From: G963678255 sp963678255
Lineage (GTDB): Bacteria > Cloacimonadota > Cloacimonadia > Cloacimonadales > WRIO01
Assembly (NCBI GenBank): GCA_963678255.2
Contig: CAXXTW010000002.1
Span: 1,550,001 to 1,614,000, forward strand
Length of the DNA stretch: 64,000 nt
Direction of reading: 5' to 3'
How positions within the stretch are numbered: position 1 is the first letter of the stretch; each line of letters opens with the position of its first letter. Positions 17,927 to 27,231 of the stretch are shown here, piece by piece. The position numbers were made by a program, and so were the translations under genes. The notes under the pieces are model-generated. The model was not told the origin of the DNA, did no database searches, and saw only the letters and a list, made by a program, of their open reading frames with translations.

Positions 17927-19273
17927 TTATTTATTTATTGTCAATATTATTTTCTTTGTTTTGTTAGGATACCCCGAAAAATTCAACACCGTATGACTCC
18001 AGCGTAATTTGCCTATTATCTTCACATTTTCCTCGTTGTATTGTTTTGTTTTTCTTCTTTGAATAGATAAGAAAATTCTTTGGATTAGTGAAGTAATTCT
18101 GTAGTAGGCAAAGCAGTTAATCATAGTATAGTCTTTATTATGATCCATCAGATAATATAAGTAAAGCATGTCTGCTTTAATAAAAAACTTTTTACAGGAA
18201 TAAATAAAATTAACAAGTATATTCATCCATAAATTCAGTGTCTGAATTTGTTGATATTTAAGAAGTTGTATTTTTTCAAGATTCAATTGCTGTTTAATCT
18301 GTCTAAATTGCTCTTCTATTTTCCATCTTTTTGAATAAATCTCCAATACTTTTTGTCCTATTTGCTTCTCAGAGAATAGATTATTTTTAAAACTTGCAAA
18401 GAAATAAAAAAAGCCTCCTTTTTTATCATATCTTACTTTTATCAGCCATACTTCTATCGTGTTTGGGTTCTTAGTCGGATGAGGGTCTGTATTAATACGA
18501 ACTTTTTTAGCTCCATAATTAAATGTCTTTTTCTTATAAGGGCATTGGTACTGATGTTTTAGTTCCATCTCATTCACAACATCTTTAAACTTCCTCTTTT
18601 CATCATCAACGATCAGATCTCTGTTTCCAACTGCTCTGATAACAAAACCATTTTCCTGTTCAACAAGCTGGCTCATCAGCTTTTTGTCATCATAGCCTCT
18701 ATCGAAAACATAAATACCCTTGTTACAGGAAAATATGGTTGATTCAACAAGAAAGATACTTAGTCTTTCGTTTTTAGTTTCATTTTCAATACTGTTTGAA
18801 TAAACATAGGAATATAAAGGTGAAATTGAAACGCTTCCTGCATTTGCAGTATTAACAACGGTAGCATTAAAACTATAATACCCGTTTTGATATTCGCCAG
18901 TTGATCCATCTCTTACTTTTTTGAGATGTTCCATTTTTTTTGCACAGGGTTTTACAATATCACTTTCATCAATTATTATGAGACTTTCTTCCGTTATTTT
19001 TTTAGCTTCTGATATAAAATGGGCTTGGTTGAGTTCTTCAAAAAGTTTGGCATTATCAAGATGATACCCTATGCGTTCCTGTTTCTTTTTTAAACACGCT
19101 GTTCCTGGTATATACTGAACAATTTGTCTAACAATAGGATTTGAAGCTGAAAGTAGCCCTATAAGCGTTTCTTTAAAGCATTTAAAGTATGGTTTAGAAA
19201 GAATTTCTGAGTATTTGTTTAAAAAATTTTCAAATTTATCTTGTATTTTATCGGCAGTTTCATTAATTTGCAT
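17927..19273 (-). CDS. IS4-family transposase (DDE)
   Basis: 448 aa as read. DDE residues: IIDESDIVKP (first Asp, ~residue 100), YVFDRGYDDK (second Asp, ~197) and the IS4 signature Y-2-R-3-E-6-K in YSKRWKIEEQFRQIK (~335). A promoter TTGACA-16-TAATAT lies upstream (about 19341-19314), and AGAGAGG precedes the ATG. The last ~12 codons lie beyond the IS end at 17964, so the stop comes from flanking DNA. It is the only complete copy in the window and could mobilise the three deletion derivatives. Confidence 0.9.
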   Translation of the reverse strand: MQINETADKIQDKFENFLNKYSEILSKPYFKCFKETLIGLLSASNPIVRQIVQYIPGTACLKKKQERIGYHLDNAKLFEELNQAHFISEAKKITEESLIIIDESDIVKPCAKKMEHLKKVRDGSTGEYQNGYYSFNATVVNTANAGSVSISPLYSYVYSNSIENETKNERLSIFLVESTIFSCNKGIYVFDRGYDDKKLMSQLVEQENGFVIRAVGNRDLIVDDEKRKFKDVVNEMELKHQYQCPYKKKTFNYGAKKVRINTDPHPTKNPNTIEVWLIKVRYDKKGGFFYFFASFKNNLFSEKQIGQKVLEIYSKRWKIEEQFRQIKQQLNLEKIQLLKYQQIQTLNLWMNILVNFIYSCKKFFIKADMLYLYYLMDHNKDYTMINCFAYYRITSLIQRIFLSIQRRKTKQYNEENVKIIGKLRWSHTVLNFSGYPNKTKKIILTINK

Positions 19274-19345
19274 TTTAGAGCCTCTCTTTTTGTTTTTTTT
19301 CTACAAACCATATTAAAGTTGAGGCTCTACTTGTCAAGCTATATA
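17964..19345 (-). mobile_element. IS4-type insertion sequence, full length
   Basis: The left end is set by TTAGGATACCCC, where homology between the upstream regions of tip 1 and tip 2 breaks (TTTGTTTTG then TTAGGA). The right end is not resolved because both neighbouring copies lie in a larger duplication; I place it just upstream of the transposase promoter. No clear terminal inverted repeat could be matched by eye. Confidence 0.7.
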
Positions 19346-19390
19346 TTATATTTATCAATACTTTGTGATTATTTTTTGTCTTTATTACAT

Positions 19391-19640
19391 TTATCAATGG
19401 TATTCGTTGTTTTAATAATCATCTGTTGTTTAAACATTCAGGGCGAACACACAGGTTCGCCCCTACAAAGCATTTATCAATGGTATTCGTTGTTTTAATA
19501 ATCATTTGTTGTTTAAACATTCAGGGCGAACACACAGGTTCGCCCCTACAAAGCATTTATCAATGGTATTCAAGGTTTTAATAATCAGCCGTAATTGTTT
19601 TTTGTAAATGTAGGGGCAGACCTGTGTGTCTGCCCAAATG
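19391..19640. repeat. 83-bp tandem unit with GGGCGAAC palindrome
   Basis: Two full units, each beginning TTATCAATGGTATTCG and holding GGGCGAACACACAGGTTCGCCC. They are followed by the related GGGGCAGAC...GTCTGCCC palindrome near 19614. The left duplication copy has only one unit. Confidence 0.75.
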
Positions 19641-19749
19641 GAATATTGAATATATTATACAATCCTGGTACAAATAAATTAATCGAATCCTGCTTAATAG
19701 AATATCTGATAATTACGTTATTACTACGAAGATTACAGGGCTAATGCCC

Positions 19750-19982
19750 CTATAACTGAATATTTACTTTTAAGTCATGTTTAAAACGAATAGGGAGGGC
19801 TTTCCAGATTTCTAGTGTGATCTTTTCTATCGAGATGATATTGGAATTTTGCTTCATTAAAGGGACTTTGTAATACTTTCTACCCACACAGGCGTTTCCA
19901 TAGGAATGGTAGCAATAAACTATTCCATCTTTTTTCCCACCTTTTGGATATTTCGTTTTTCCCAATCCATAATTACTCGCAT
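19750..19982 (-). pseudogene. Truncated, frameshifted copy of the orphan gene family
   Basis: Same as 12319-12552, but one T is lost in the run at ~19957, so the ATG at 19982 is out of frame with the rest; an internal start would yield GKTKYPKGGKKDG. A decayed copy. Confidence 0.6.
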
Positions 19983-20057
19983 AATAACCTCATAATTATG
20001 ATTTTCTTGATAAAATGATAATCAAGATGTCATTTTGTGTCAACTGTTTTTAATTTT

Positions 20058-20419
20058 TTTTAGGATACCCCCAAAAATTCAACACCGTATGACTCCAGCG
20101 TAATTTGCCTATTATCTTCACATTTTCCTCGTTTGTATTGTTTTGTTTTTCTTCTTTGAATAGATAAGAAAATTCTTTGGATTAGTGAAGTAATTCTGTA
20201 ATAAGCAAAGCCGTTAATCATAGTATAGTCTTTATTATGATCCATCAGATAATATAAGTAAAGCATGTCTGCTTTAATAAAAAACTTTTTAATGTACTTC
20301 GTTGAGTTCTTCAAAAAGTTTGGCATTATCAAGAGGATACCCTACGCGTTCCTGTTTTTTTTTAAGCATGCTGTTCTGGTATATACTGAACAATTTGTCT
20401 AACAATAGGATTTGAAACC
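20058..20419 (-). mobile_element. IS4-type element derivative (copy D), truncated
   Basis: Essentially identical to copy C at 12628-12989, with the same internal deletion junction and the same truncation point, as expected from the larger duplication. Confidence 0.7.
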
Positions 20420-20471
20420 GAGTTTTAAAGCCCAGATTCCGATCTGGGTAAAAGGTTTAATTATCGATTAA

Positions 20472-20705
20472 ATGGTTATTTACCTGTAGATAAACAAGGA
20501 GCTAATTTATTTTTTCAATTATTATCTAAACGATATGAGAAAAAACAACGATTATTACAACAAATCAGACTTTTAGCAAATGGGGTGAAATCTTTGTGAC
20601 CCTTTCATTGTAAATGCAATTTTAGATCGTTTGATACATCATTCAAAAATTATAAAAATTAAAGGTCAATCATATCGGCTAAAAGATAAAATTCAATCAG
20701 AAAAT
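20472..20705 (+). pseudogene. IS21-family istB remnant, second copy
   Basis: Same as 13042-13275: NGYLPVDKQGANLFF and, in another frame, NAILDRLIHHSKIIKIKGQ. Part of the duplicated block. Confidence 0.8.
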
Positions 20706-20787
20706 ATACAAAAATGCAGGTTGTATTTGACGTTTTCATACATTTTGAGATTGCCTTTTTATTGCATTTTCAAGTTGACATAAACAA

Positions 20788-22311
20788 TATGGAGCATATT
20801 GGTTCACTTTTCTCGCCTATAAGTACAAGAGTTGCTTAATGGGAGCTTATTTATATTGGACAGTCTCAACACGTAGTTATGAGATTTTCCTTTTAAAAAA
20901 TTGACATCTATTGGAGAAGACAATGGTAGTGCTGACGCACTACAGATAATAGCAAATCGGAGATTTGCAGATAATAGATAAAAGATAAAAGTTAAGCTTC
21001 ATCGTTGATGGATGTCTTTAGTATGGCAAATGTTGAATAAGGTCTTTTCATTTCTTCGAAATGATAGTGTTCATTTCTTTTGCCTTGATGCAAAATAAAC
21101 AGAACCAAAGAAAAAATCAAGCCCTAGGAAAAAACTTGCTATCTCCAGTCACTCTCAGGGACTCCGCCATAGCTTGCCAATGGGTTAGTTAATTTATGAA
21201 GTAAACCATTGTCTTCAATCAGAATGGCTGTTCGTTCCCCTTCGAGTTTCCCTACGACTTTACGCCATTTTTTCATGGGCATTGTCTCATTGATACCTGG
21301 ATTTTTAATATATTTTATGGATTGATTAATTAAAAATAGACAAATACACAAGTTGTTTCATAGGAGCTCATATCAGGCTGTCGCCTGTTTGGTAAAAATG
21401 AAACACCTTGTTTTGAGATTGTCCTTTTCAAAAATTGACATCTATTGGAGAAGACAATGGTAGTGCTGACGCACTACAGATAATAGCAAATCGGAGATTT
21501 GCAGATAAGAGATAAAAGATAAAAGTTAAGCTTCATCGTTGATGGATGTCTTTAGTATGGCAAATGTTGAATAAGGTCTTTTCATTTCTTCGAAATGATA
21601 GTGTTCATTTCTTTTGCCTTGATGCAAAATAAACAGAACCAAAGAAAAAATCAAGCCCGGAAAACCCCTATCGGGGATCTTGATTTTCATCAATTTTCTC
21701 TGATATCTTAATATCTTAACCTATAGATGGTTTGCCATTTAATCTCCAGTCACTCTCAGGGACTCCGCCATAGCTTGCCAATGGGTATGTTAATTTATGA
21801 GGCAAACCATTGTCTTCAATCAGAATGGCTGTTCGTTTCCCTACGACTTTACCCCATTTTTTCATGGGCGATATTTCATTAATACATGGTTATTTACTTG
21901 TGATAGATGGATGGAATATTAGAATTTGTAGATAAATGAGTATTATTTTCAAGTATTCGAGTCCGAGCAGAACTCGCTCCATAACACATCATTTTTTCAG
22001 GGGCGATATTTCATTAATACATGGTTATTTACTTGTGATAGATGGATGGAATATTAGAATTTGTAGATAAATGAGTATTATTTTCAAGTATTCGAGTCCG
22101 AGCAGAACTCGCTCCATAACACCCCATTTTTTCATGGGCATTGTCTCATTGATACCTAGATATTTAATATATTTTATGGATGGATTGATTAATTAATTAA
22201 AATAGACAAATACACAAGATGTTTCATTGAAGAATAACGGACAAATACACAGGTTAGCCCTAAAGGATTAATTTGTGAATGGCATTATGTGCTATTTTTT
22301 AATCAGGCAAG
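20788..22311. repeat. Mosaic of intergenic palindromic repeats
   Basis: No convincing gene. Modules that recur elsewhere in the window: GTAGTGC-TGAC-GCACTAC and GCAAATC-GGA-GATTTGC hairpins, a nested hairpin (ATCAAG...CCCCTATCGGGG...CTTGAT near 21650-21680), and a ~100-bp module with CTCTCAGGGACTCCGCCATAGC. On the minus strand this last module reads PLASYGGVPESDWRLNGKP. The modules occur in different combinations here, at 32.9-36.1 kb and at 62.0-63.7 kb. Open frames inside are not conserved as whole genes. Confidence 0.7.
21866..22140. repeat. Tandem duplication, 135-bp period
   Basis: GGGCGATATTTCATTAATAC starts at 21866 and again at 22001. Each unit ends with the hairpin CGAGTCCGAGCAGAACTCG followed by CTCCATAAC. 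Recent tandem copy within the mosaic. Confidence 0.8.
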
Positions 22312-22896
22312 CTAGATTTCTTCAATTTCAAAACTAAAAAGACAAGGTTTTTCACCATTACTTGCTAAGGGAGAAGAGATAATTTCTTTTGTTCGCAGCC
22401 TTAGATTAAGCATATTTTGATAATGGTGTCTAAAATGTCCGGCACAACAATAACAATGAGTTAAGGAAACATTCGGGATTTCTTTTAGGTGATTAAAATT
22501 GGGGCAGGCACATTTATATTTTCCATTTAGATACCAATAAATTCCAGTGTTAATTATCTTATTGTCAATTAATACAGGTTTTCCCATATTAGGAATAGTA
22601 GAGATAAGAGCTATCTTTTCTTCTAAGGATAAATTTTGATTAGTTTTAGCAAATGCTTTTGCAGATTTGTCTCTTGATCCTTTTTTACAACAAGCATTAT
22701 AATCGAGGATTTGATAATTCGTTTCTTTATCAAGTGATTCGTCCATAATCTGCATAGCTCTTCTCAAATATTCAGCAATCTCTTTTTTGGGGGAATTACT
22801 TTTTAAGTCTTCATAACCAAAATTTATTTGTTGAATGATATTTTGATCTTTTAGAAAGATGAGTAAAGATTCTCTGAATTTTTCAGGACTTGGCAT
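22312..22896 (-). CDS. Cys-rich protein of unknown function
   Basis: 194 aa, cytoplasmic (no signal peptide). Eight cysteines, clustered as NACCKKG (~68), KCACPNF (~131) and THCYCCAGHFRHHYQ (~150), look like a metal or Fe-S site. It may belong to a DUF6144-like family of Cys-rich proteins, but I am not sure. It has its own ATG and upstream AGGTTTAAA. It stands between repeat blocks and has no operon partner; the frame is intact and looks functional. Confidence 0.55.
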   Translation of the reverse strand: MPSPEKFRESLLIFLKDQNIIQQINFGYEDLKSNSPKKEIAEYLRRAMQIMDESLDKETNYQILDYNACCKKGSRDKSAKAFAKTNQNLSLEEKIALISTIPNMGKPVLIDNKIINTGIYWYLNGKYKCACPNFNHLKEIPNVSLTHCYCCAGHFRHHYQNMLNLRLRTKEIISSPLASNGEKPCLFSFEIEEI

Positions 22897-23180
22897 ATTT
22901 TAAACCTCACCTATTATATTTATTTCTATATTGATTATGGGTATTTGATTACCAAAACTAATACTCCATTAAGAAATCACAAAGCTATTTGTTTATAATA
23001 TTTTTATTATTGCAGGATACTTGTCAAGAGTGAGTTATAATTTTTTCATGTACTGGAAAATTCCTGAGTGAAAGATTCAAAAGAAATTTGAATTTTGGAA
23101 ATGATTGTTACTTTTACTGCAAACAGGATGATCGCAGAACGAATATTAGCTTTTTAACCTAAATAAAAAAGAGTTTTTTG
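22897..23180. other. Intergenic with duplicated segment
   Basis: From ~23076 onward the DNA repeats the 3' side of the intact orphan gene (25450-25560), including ATTTGAATTTTGGAAATGAT. Nothing else is seen. Confidence 0.6.
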
Positions 23181-23432
23181 TTAACCAAAAGGGACGGAAA
23201 GAAGCTGATTTTGCTGGATATTTAGATCAATCAGGGATTTGTAATTCTCTATATATTCATAGGATATCTGGATTAATCTAGCAGTGAGTTGATGAAATTT
23301 TTTGATTTTAGGGAGATAGTTCATTGTAATGAAATCAGCTATAGATAAAGTGCCAAAGAGTTTTAGGTAAAGATCATAACCGGAGTTTTTCATTTGAGAG
23401 AATTGAAAGATCAAACAAAATAACTCAGGCAA
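23181..23432 (-). pseudogene. C-terminal fragment of the orphan gene family
   Basis: The last ~73 codons are nearly identical to the end of the protein at 25555-26100 (shared FSQMKNSGYDLYLKLFG, IADFITMNYLPKIKK). The N-terminal two thirds are missing, replaced by unrelated codons. It is part of a ~330-bp partial duplication (23080-23410 versus 25450-25790). Confidence 0.7.
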
Positions 23433-23752
23433 AAGATGGCAAAGGAATCATTAAACATGATTAAAAAATGACTTCTATTATCATCATTGGTTACATTGTT
23501 GTCATTGGTTAATGAACTATTATTGATAGAAGTCATCCATCCTCTAATGTTATAGCGGTAATCATAAGACTGTAGAAATTCATTTGCAGGAATATAGTCT
23601 AATTTAAAACACCAATCTCATCTGATATTTCAGTATTATTTTTCTGAGGATTCTGAGATAATTTCTATTTGCTTTCATCTTTATGATTAGAATATTATTA
23701 AATTCAATAAAAAAAAGATATTTGCTTAATCTTCTCAAAAAAATTATTTATA
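23433..23752. other. Non-coding, with an 11-bp inverted repeat pair
   Basis: ATGACTTCTAT (23468-23478) and ATAGAAGTCAT (23526-23536) form perfect inverted arms around 47 bp that contain two copies of TCATTGGTTA. This may be a very small mobile remnant. No gene seen. Confidence 0.4.
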
Positions 23753-24848
23753 TTACTCATTAAAACCCTGATTTTTTATATTATTATTAATTAATTTGCG
23801 ATTTAACTCCATTTCTGCACGAAGTTTCTGCTTAAGTAATTGCTTGTCTGGTAAATCAGTAAGATACTCCGCTACTTTAATTCCTGATTTTTCGAGCTGT
23901 AGAAGTTCAATTTGTTCATGTCCACCTTCAGTACAAAGTATTAATCCCAATGGTGTCTCTTCTCCATCTTGCTTTTCGTTTTTATCGAGCCATCGAAGAT
24001 ATAATTCCATTTGTCCTTTGTATGCAGCTTTAAATCGCCCCTAATTTTAATTCAATGGCAATAAGTCGTTTCAGTTTACGGTGATAAAACAATAAGTCAA
24101 TGTAAAAGTCCTCACCATCGATTATCATTCTTTTTTGACGTTCAACAAAAGTAAAACCCCACACCTAATTCCATAATAAATTGCTCAAGTGAAACAATTA
24201 AGCAATCTTCGAGACTTTTTTCGCTATATGTTCCTTTCAAACCTGTAAAATCCAGAAAATAAGGACTTTTAAATACCAAATCCGGAGAAAATTTTGTTCC
24301 TTTTCGCATATTAGAAAGTTCTGTTTTTATAAAAGTTTCAGGTTCTTTGCTAATTAATGTTCGTTCATAAAGCATCCCATCAATTTTATTTCTTAAAGTG
24401 TCTCTACTCCAAACTTCATTTAATGCTAACGTAAGATAGAAGTCTCTTTTTATTTCTTCTTTTAGTGATAAAAGTTCAATAAAATGAGACCAACTTAATT
24501 TGGTCGCGGCCTGCGACACAATCTCAAGATCAGGAAACAGCTCAGAAAATTGCATCATTCTGCGAATATTCCTCTCCTGAAAACCTCGCATACCATACTG
24601 AGCTTGTAATTCAGTCGCAAGTTGCGACACTATCTGTTTCCCATACTCTGCTCGTTTTCCGTTAAGAAACTCATTGTTAATCCTATCACCATTTTCCAGT
24701 ATAATATTGTAATTGACTTGTTTGTCGTATTGGCGATAAAATTTCTTTCATCTTCAATCAGTTCACAAATATCGTTATAAAGTGTATTATCAATATTGAC
24801 AATTTTCATATAATGCCTTTTTAAATTTTCTTTGATTCTATTTTTCAA
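23753..24848 (-). pseudogene. DUF1016 (YhcG-type) PDDEXK nuclease gene, frameshifted
   Basis: Pieces in different frames together give the full family order. An N-terminal part (residues LYNDICELIEDERNFIANTTNK) leads into NNEFLNGKRAEYGKQIVSQLATELQ, then FQERNIRRMMQFSELFPDLE. The nuclease end reads FVERQKRMIIDGEDFYIDLLFYHRKLKR, IAIELKLG and KGQMELYLRWLDK. The D...E-x-K of the PDDEXK fold is still readable. At least three frameshifts break it: near 24690, near 24160 (GGGG run) and near 24043 (GGGG run). Two are extra bases in G runs, so assembly error must be considered. Members are often linked to restriction-modification or defence loci; none is seen here. Confidence 0.75.
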
Positions 24849-24980
24849 AATCTTTATCCTAAGCTTTTAACAATGGAATCAATTTAACATATTTAATTCA
24901 TCTTCATTTTTTACATCAGACAATTCCTAAAATTTTCATCTACTACAATATTAAAAAAAATACTAAAACCATTTACCTTG

Positions 24981-25366
24981 TCAAGATGTTTTGTTCTCTT
25001 TTTTAAACATCAAGACTATTTTCATACAAGTTATCAGTCCATTTTTATATTCATCAACAATTTCTATTGTTACATAAGTACAAGAAGTAACAAATAATCC
25101 ATATGATCTTTTTAAGTATTGAGATAAACCATCTTTTATTAAAATAATTTTCGATATCCAAAAATTGGACTCCAAATAGGATTTGATTGAAACTGGTATT
25201 TCCAAGATTTCTTTTCCATAATTGGTTCTAATTTTTTCCACTTATCTTTGTAAGCTTCATAATCTTTCGAGCTCAATTGATTAGCTTGCCAAGGACTAAG
25301 TTTTCCTCCATTTGTAATTGTTTCATACATGTGATAACTTTCATGTCTCATTACAGTTAAAACCAT
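24981..25366 (-). pseudogene. Remnant of a polymorphic-toxin tip (HExxH) and neighbour
   Basis: Minus-strand frame 25139-25366 has LTVMRHESYHMYETITNGGKL, an HExxH zinc-hydrolase-like motif, and runs into another frame at 24981-25241. Upstream frame bits (EPLNGHKAYIFELAFKK near 25390) suggest loss of the N-terminal part by frameshift. It resembles a toxin tip with a degraded companion, similar to the intact RHS tips to the left. Family uncertain. Confidence 0.4.
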
Positions 25367-25554
25367 ATTTTCTTAAACGCTAATTCAAAAATATATGCTT
25401 TATGGCCATTTAACGGTTCTGTCAAACCAGCTATGTTTGAAGTGAAAGACCCTAAAGAAATTTGAATTTTGGAAATGATTGTTACTTTTACTGCAAACAG
25501 GATGATCGCAGAACGAGTTTAAGCTTTTTAACCTAAATAAAAAAGAGGTTTTTG

Positions 25555-26100
25555 TTAACCAAAAGGGGCTGAAAGAAGCTGATTTTGCTGGATATTTAGA
25601 TCAATCAGGGATTTGTAATCCTCTATATATTCATAGGATATCTGGATTAATCTAGCAGTGAGTTGATGATATTTTTTGATTTTAGGGAGATAGTTCATTG
25701 TAATGAAATCAGCTATAGATAAAATGCCAAAGAGTTTTAGGTAAAGATCATAACCTGAATTTTTCATTTGAGAGAATTGAAAGTCTTTCTCAATTTTATG
25801 CATAATCTTGAGAAAGATACCATAGCAGTTGAGGAATTTCCTTCTTAATTTAGGATCTTGTGTTTTGTATTTCATAGCATAGATTTTCAGATCGTTTTTG
25901 AAACGTTGAGGGAGGAGCTTCCAAATGGAAAGGGTGAGTTTTTCCATTGAGATAATGTTAGCATTTTGTTTCATAAAGGGAACAGGAACGTAATTCCTAC
26001 CGATACATGCATTTCCATAGGAACTGTAGCAATAAACGATCCCGTCTTGCTTACCACCTTTAGGGTATTTTGTTTTTTCCCAGTCCATAATTACACGCAT
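25555..26100 (-). CDS. Intact member of a multicopy orphan gene family
   Basis: 182 aa from the ATG at 26100; GAGG lies 5 nt upstream, and a second ATG at 26103 is too close to it. There is no signal peptide or membrane segment. The N-terminal half has MDWEKTKYPKGGKQDGIVYC and RNYVPVPFMKQNANIIS; the C-terminal half is helical (YLPKIKKYHQLTARLIQISYEYIEDY). Three other copies in this window are truncated (12.3, 19.8 and 23.2 kb), so the family spreads or is duplicated with the repeats. The GG-xx-GIVY start followed by a helical tail loosely recalls DUF6266-like proteins. No function proposed. Confidence 0.55.
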   Translation of the reverse strand: MRVIMDWEKTKYPKGGKQDGIVYCYSSYGNACIGRNYVPVPFMKQNANIISMEKLTLSIWKLLPQRFKNDLKIYAMKYKTQDPKLRRKFLNCYGIFLKIMHKIEKDFQFSQMKNSGYDLYLKLFGILSIADFITMNYLPKIKKYHQLTARLIQISYEYIEDYKSLIDLNIQQNQLLSAPFG

Positions 26101-26151
26101 CATCACCTCGGATTTTTGACTCTCTATACTATATAACAATCGAGATGTCAT

Positions 26152-26449
26152 TTTGTGACAAATTATTTTTCATTGAACAAGCACCAAGGAAGGAATGGGC
26201 AAGGTAAGAGGTAGTAAAGAGATTGGAAGGTATTACGAATAGGATTTATCCTGTAAAGTGATGGTTTCGGCAGAGATCGTTAAATATAAAGAATGGCAAA
26301 CACGTAGATATGGCAGAACAAAAAAGAGTGAAACAGGCTATATACTGCAAAAAAGGTACTTAGAAGAAGATATTTTAAGCGGAAAAAGGGTAAATTGGCA
26401 ATTCAAGCTTTATACTTTTAGAACTTTAGGCAAAAAAGTTAAAAACTTA
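26152..26449. other. Intergenic before the efflux operon
   Basis: A 68-codon plus-strand frame (26258-26464) has no ribosome site and no recognisable content; I do not call it. Purine-rich CCAAGGAAGGAATGGG at ~26182 resembles CCAAGGGAGGAGTAAGG near 63202, so this is part of the repeat background. Confidence 0.5.
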
Positions 26450-26474
26450 TTGACAAATAAATGACTACCGGTCA
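26450..26474 (+). promoter_or_regulatory. Promoter with TetR-type operator
   Basis: TTGACA (26450-26455) is followed by the dyad TGAC-TACCG-GTCA (26462-26474). It lies in the spacer between -35 and a weak -10 (CAATTG, 26473-26478), 52 nt upstream of the TetR gene. The layout suggests autorepression of the whole efflux operon. Confidence 0.5.
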
Positions 26475-26525
26475 ATTGGTGTTTGTTTAATTGAAAATAA
26501 TTAGTATTTAAGAATTGGAGAGAAT

Positions 26526-27230
26526 ATGGGGATCACGGAAAGAAAACAGCGTGAGAGAGAGCAGAGAAGGATGGATATTCTTTGTACAGCGGAAGAGATC
26601 ATCATAAAAAAAGGAATAACTGGAACGACTATGGATGAAATAGCTTCGCTGTGTGAGCTAAGCAAAGGCACTCTTTATTTGTATTTCAAGAGTAAAGAAG
26701 AGCTTTATCGGCAAATCATGTTTAATATTATGGAGAATTTTGTAACAATAATTGAGACAAATCTTAACAAACATCAGGAATATGAAAAAAAGTTGAATAG
26801 TCTTGGAGAATCATATCTTGAGTTTTATCATAAATACCCTAGTCAGTTCAAAATAATGAATGACACGGATTGCGGGCATGATCATGGGAAGGATCTTAAC
26901 AATGAAGCAGAAGCAGAACACTTTGAAAAAAGTGGCAAGATCTGGCAGATTGTACAAGATGTTATAGAAGAAGGGATTCAAAAAGGGTATTTTATTTCTA
27001 ATTGCAATCCTCTGGAAATTGGTGTCATGCTCTGGGCAAGTAGTAATGGGATCATTAAACTTTTTGAGCATATAAAATCAGCACATGGGTATAAACCAAG
27101 CTGTGAGAAAGATGAAATGAGTACTTTCTTTTGTAAGTTTAGTGAATGGGATTATAATCAAATGATTTTTAAACTTTGGGAGTCAATCTTTGATTCTATC
27201 AGAGTCAATCCAAAAAGAACATGGAGTTAA
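26526..27230 (+). CDS. TetR/AcrR-family transcriptional regulator
   Basis: 234 aa. The N-terminal helix-turn-helix (residues ~12-58) has AEEIIIKKGITGTTMDEIASLCELSKGTLYLYFKSKEELY, a textbook TetR DNA-binding domain. The C-terminal ~170 residues would be the ligand pocket; a His/Asp/Cys-rich stretch (DTDCGHDHGKD, ~116-126) may bind metal. GGAG precedes the ATG. The outer-membrane channel gene starts 2 nt after its stop, so it controls and is co-transcribed with the efflux operon. Its likely operator is at 26462-26474. Confidence 0.92.
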   Translation: MGITERKQREREQRRMDILCTAEEIIIKKGITGTTMDEIASLCELSKGTLYLYFKSKEELYRQIMFNIMENFVTIIETNLNKHQEYEKKLNSLGESYLEFYHKYPSQFKIMNDTDCGHDHGKDLNNEAEAEHFEKSGKIWQIVQDVIEEGIQKGYFISNCNPLEIGVMLWASSNGIIKLFEHIKSAHGYKPSCEKDEMSTFFCKFSEWDYNQMIFKLWESIFDSIRVNPKRTWS

Positions 27231-27231
27231 A

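Larger units (their letters stand above)
17964..20787. repeat. Right copy of large direct duplication
   Basis: Partner of 11443-13357. It contains the intact IS4-type element, two 83-bp palindromic units (starting 19391 and 19474) instead of one, the frameshifted orphan gene, IS4 derivative D and the second istB remnant. Downstream parts match at a constant offset of 7430 bp. Confidence 0.85.

Noticed and set aside
21139..21351. Small protein gene (70 aa)
   Set aside because: It lies across repeat modules; the conserved part recurs without its start or end in other copies.
26258..26464. 68-aa gene upstream of tetR
   Set aside because: No ribosome site, no recognisable motif, and it overlaps the operon promoter.
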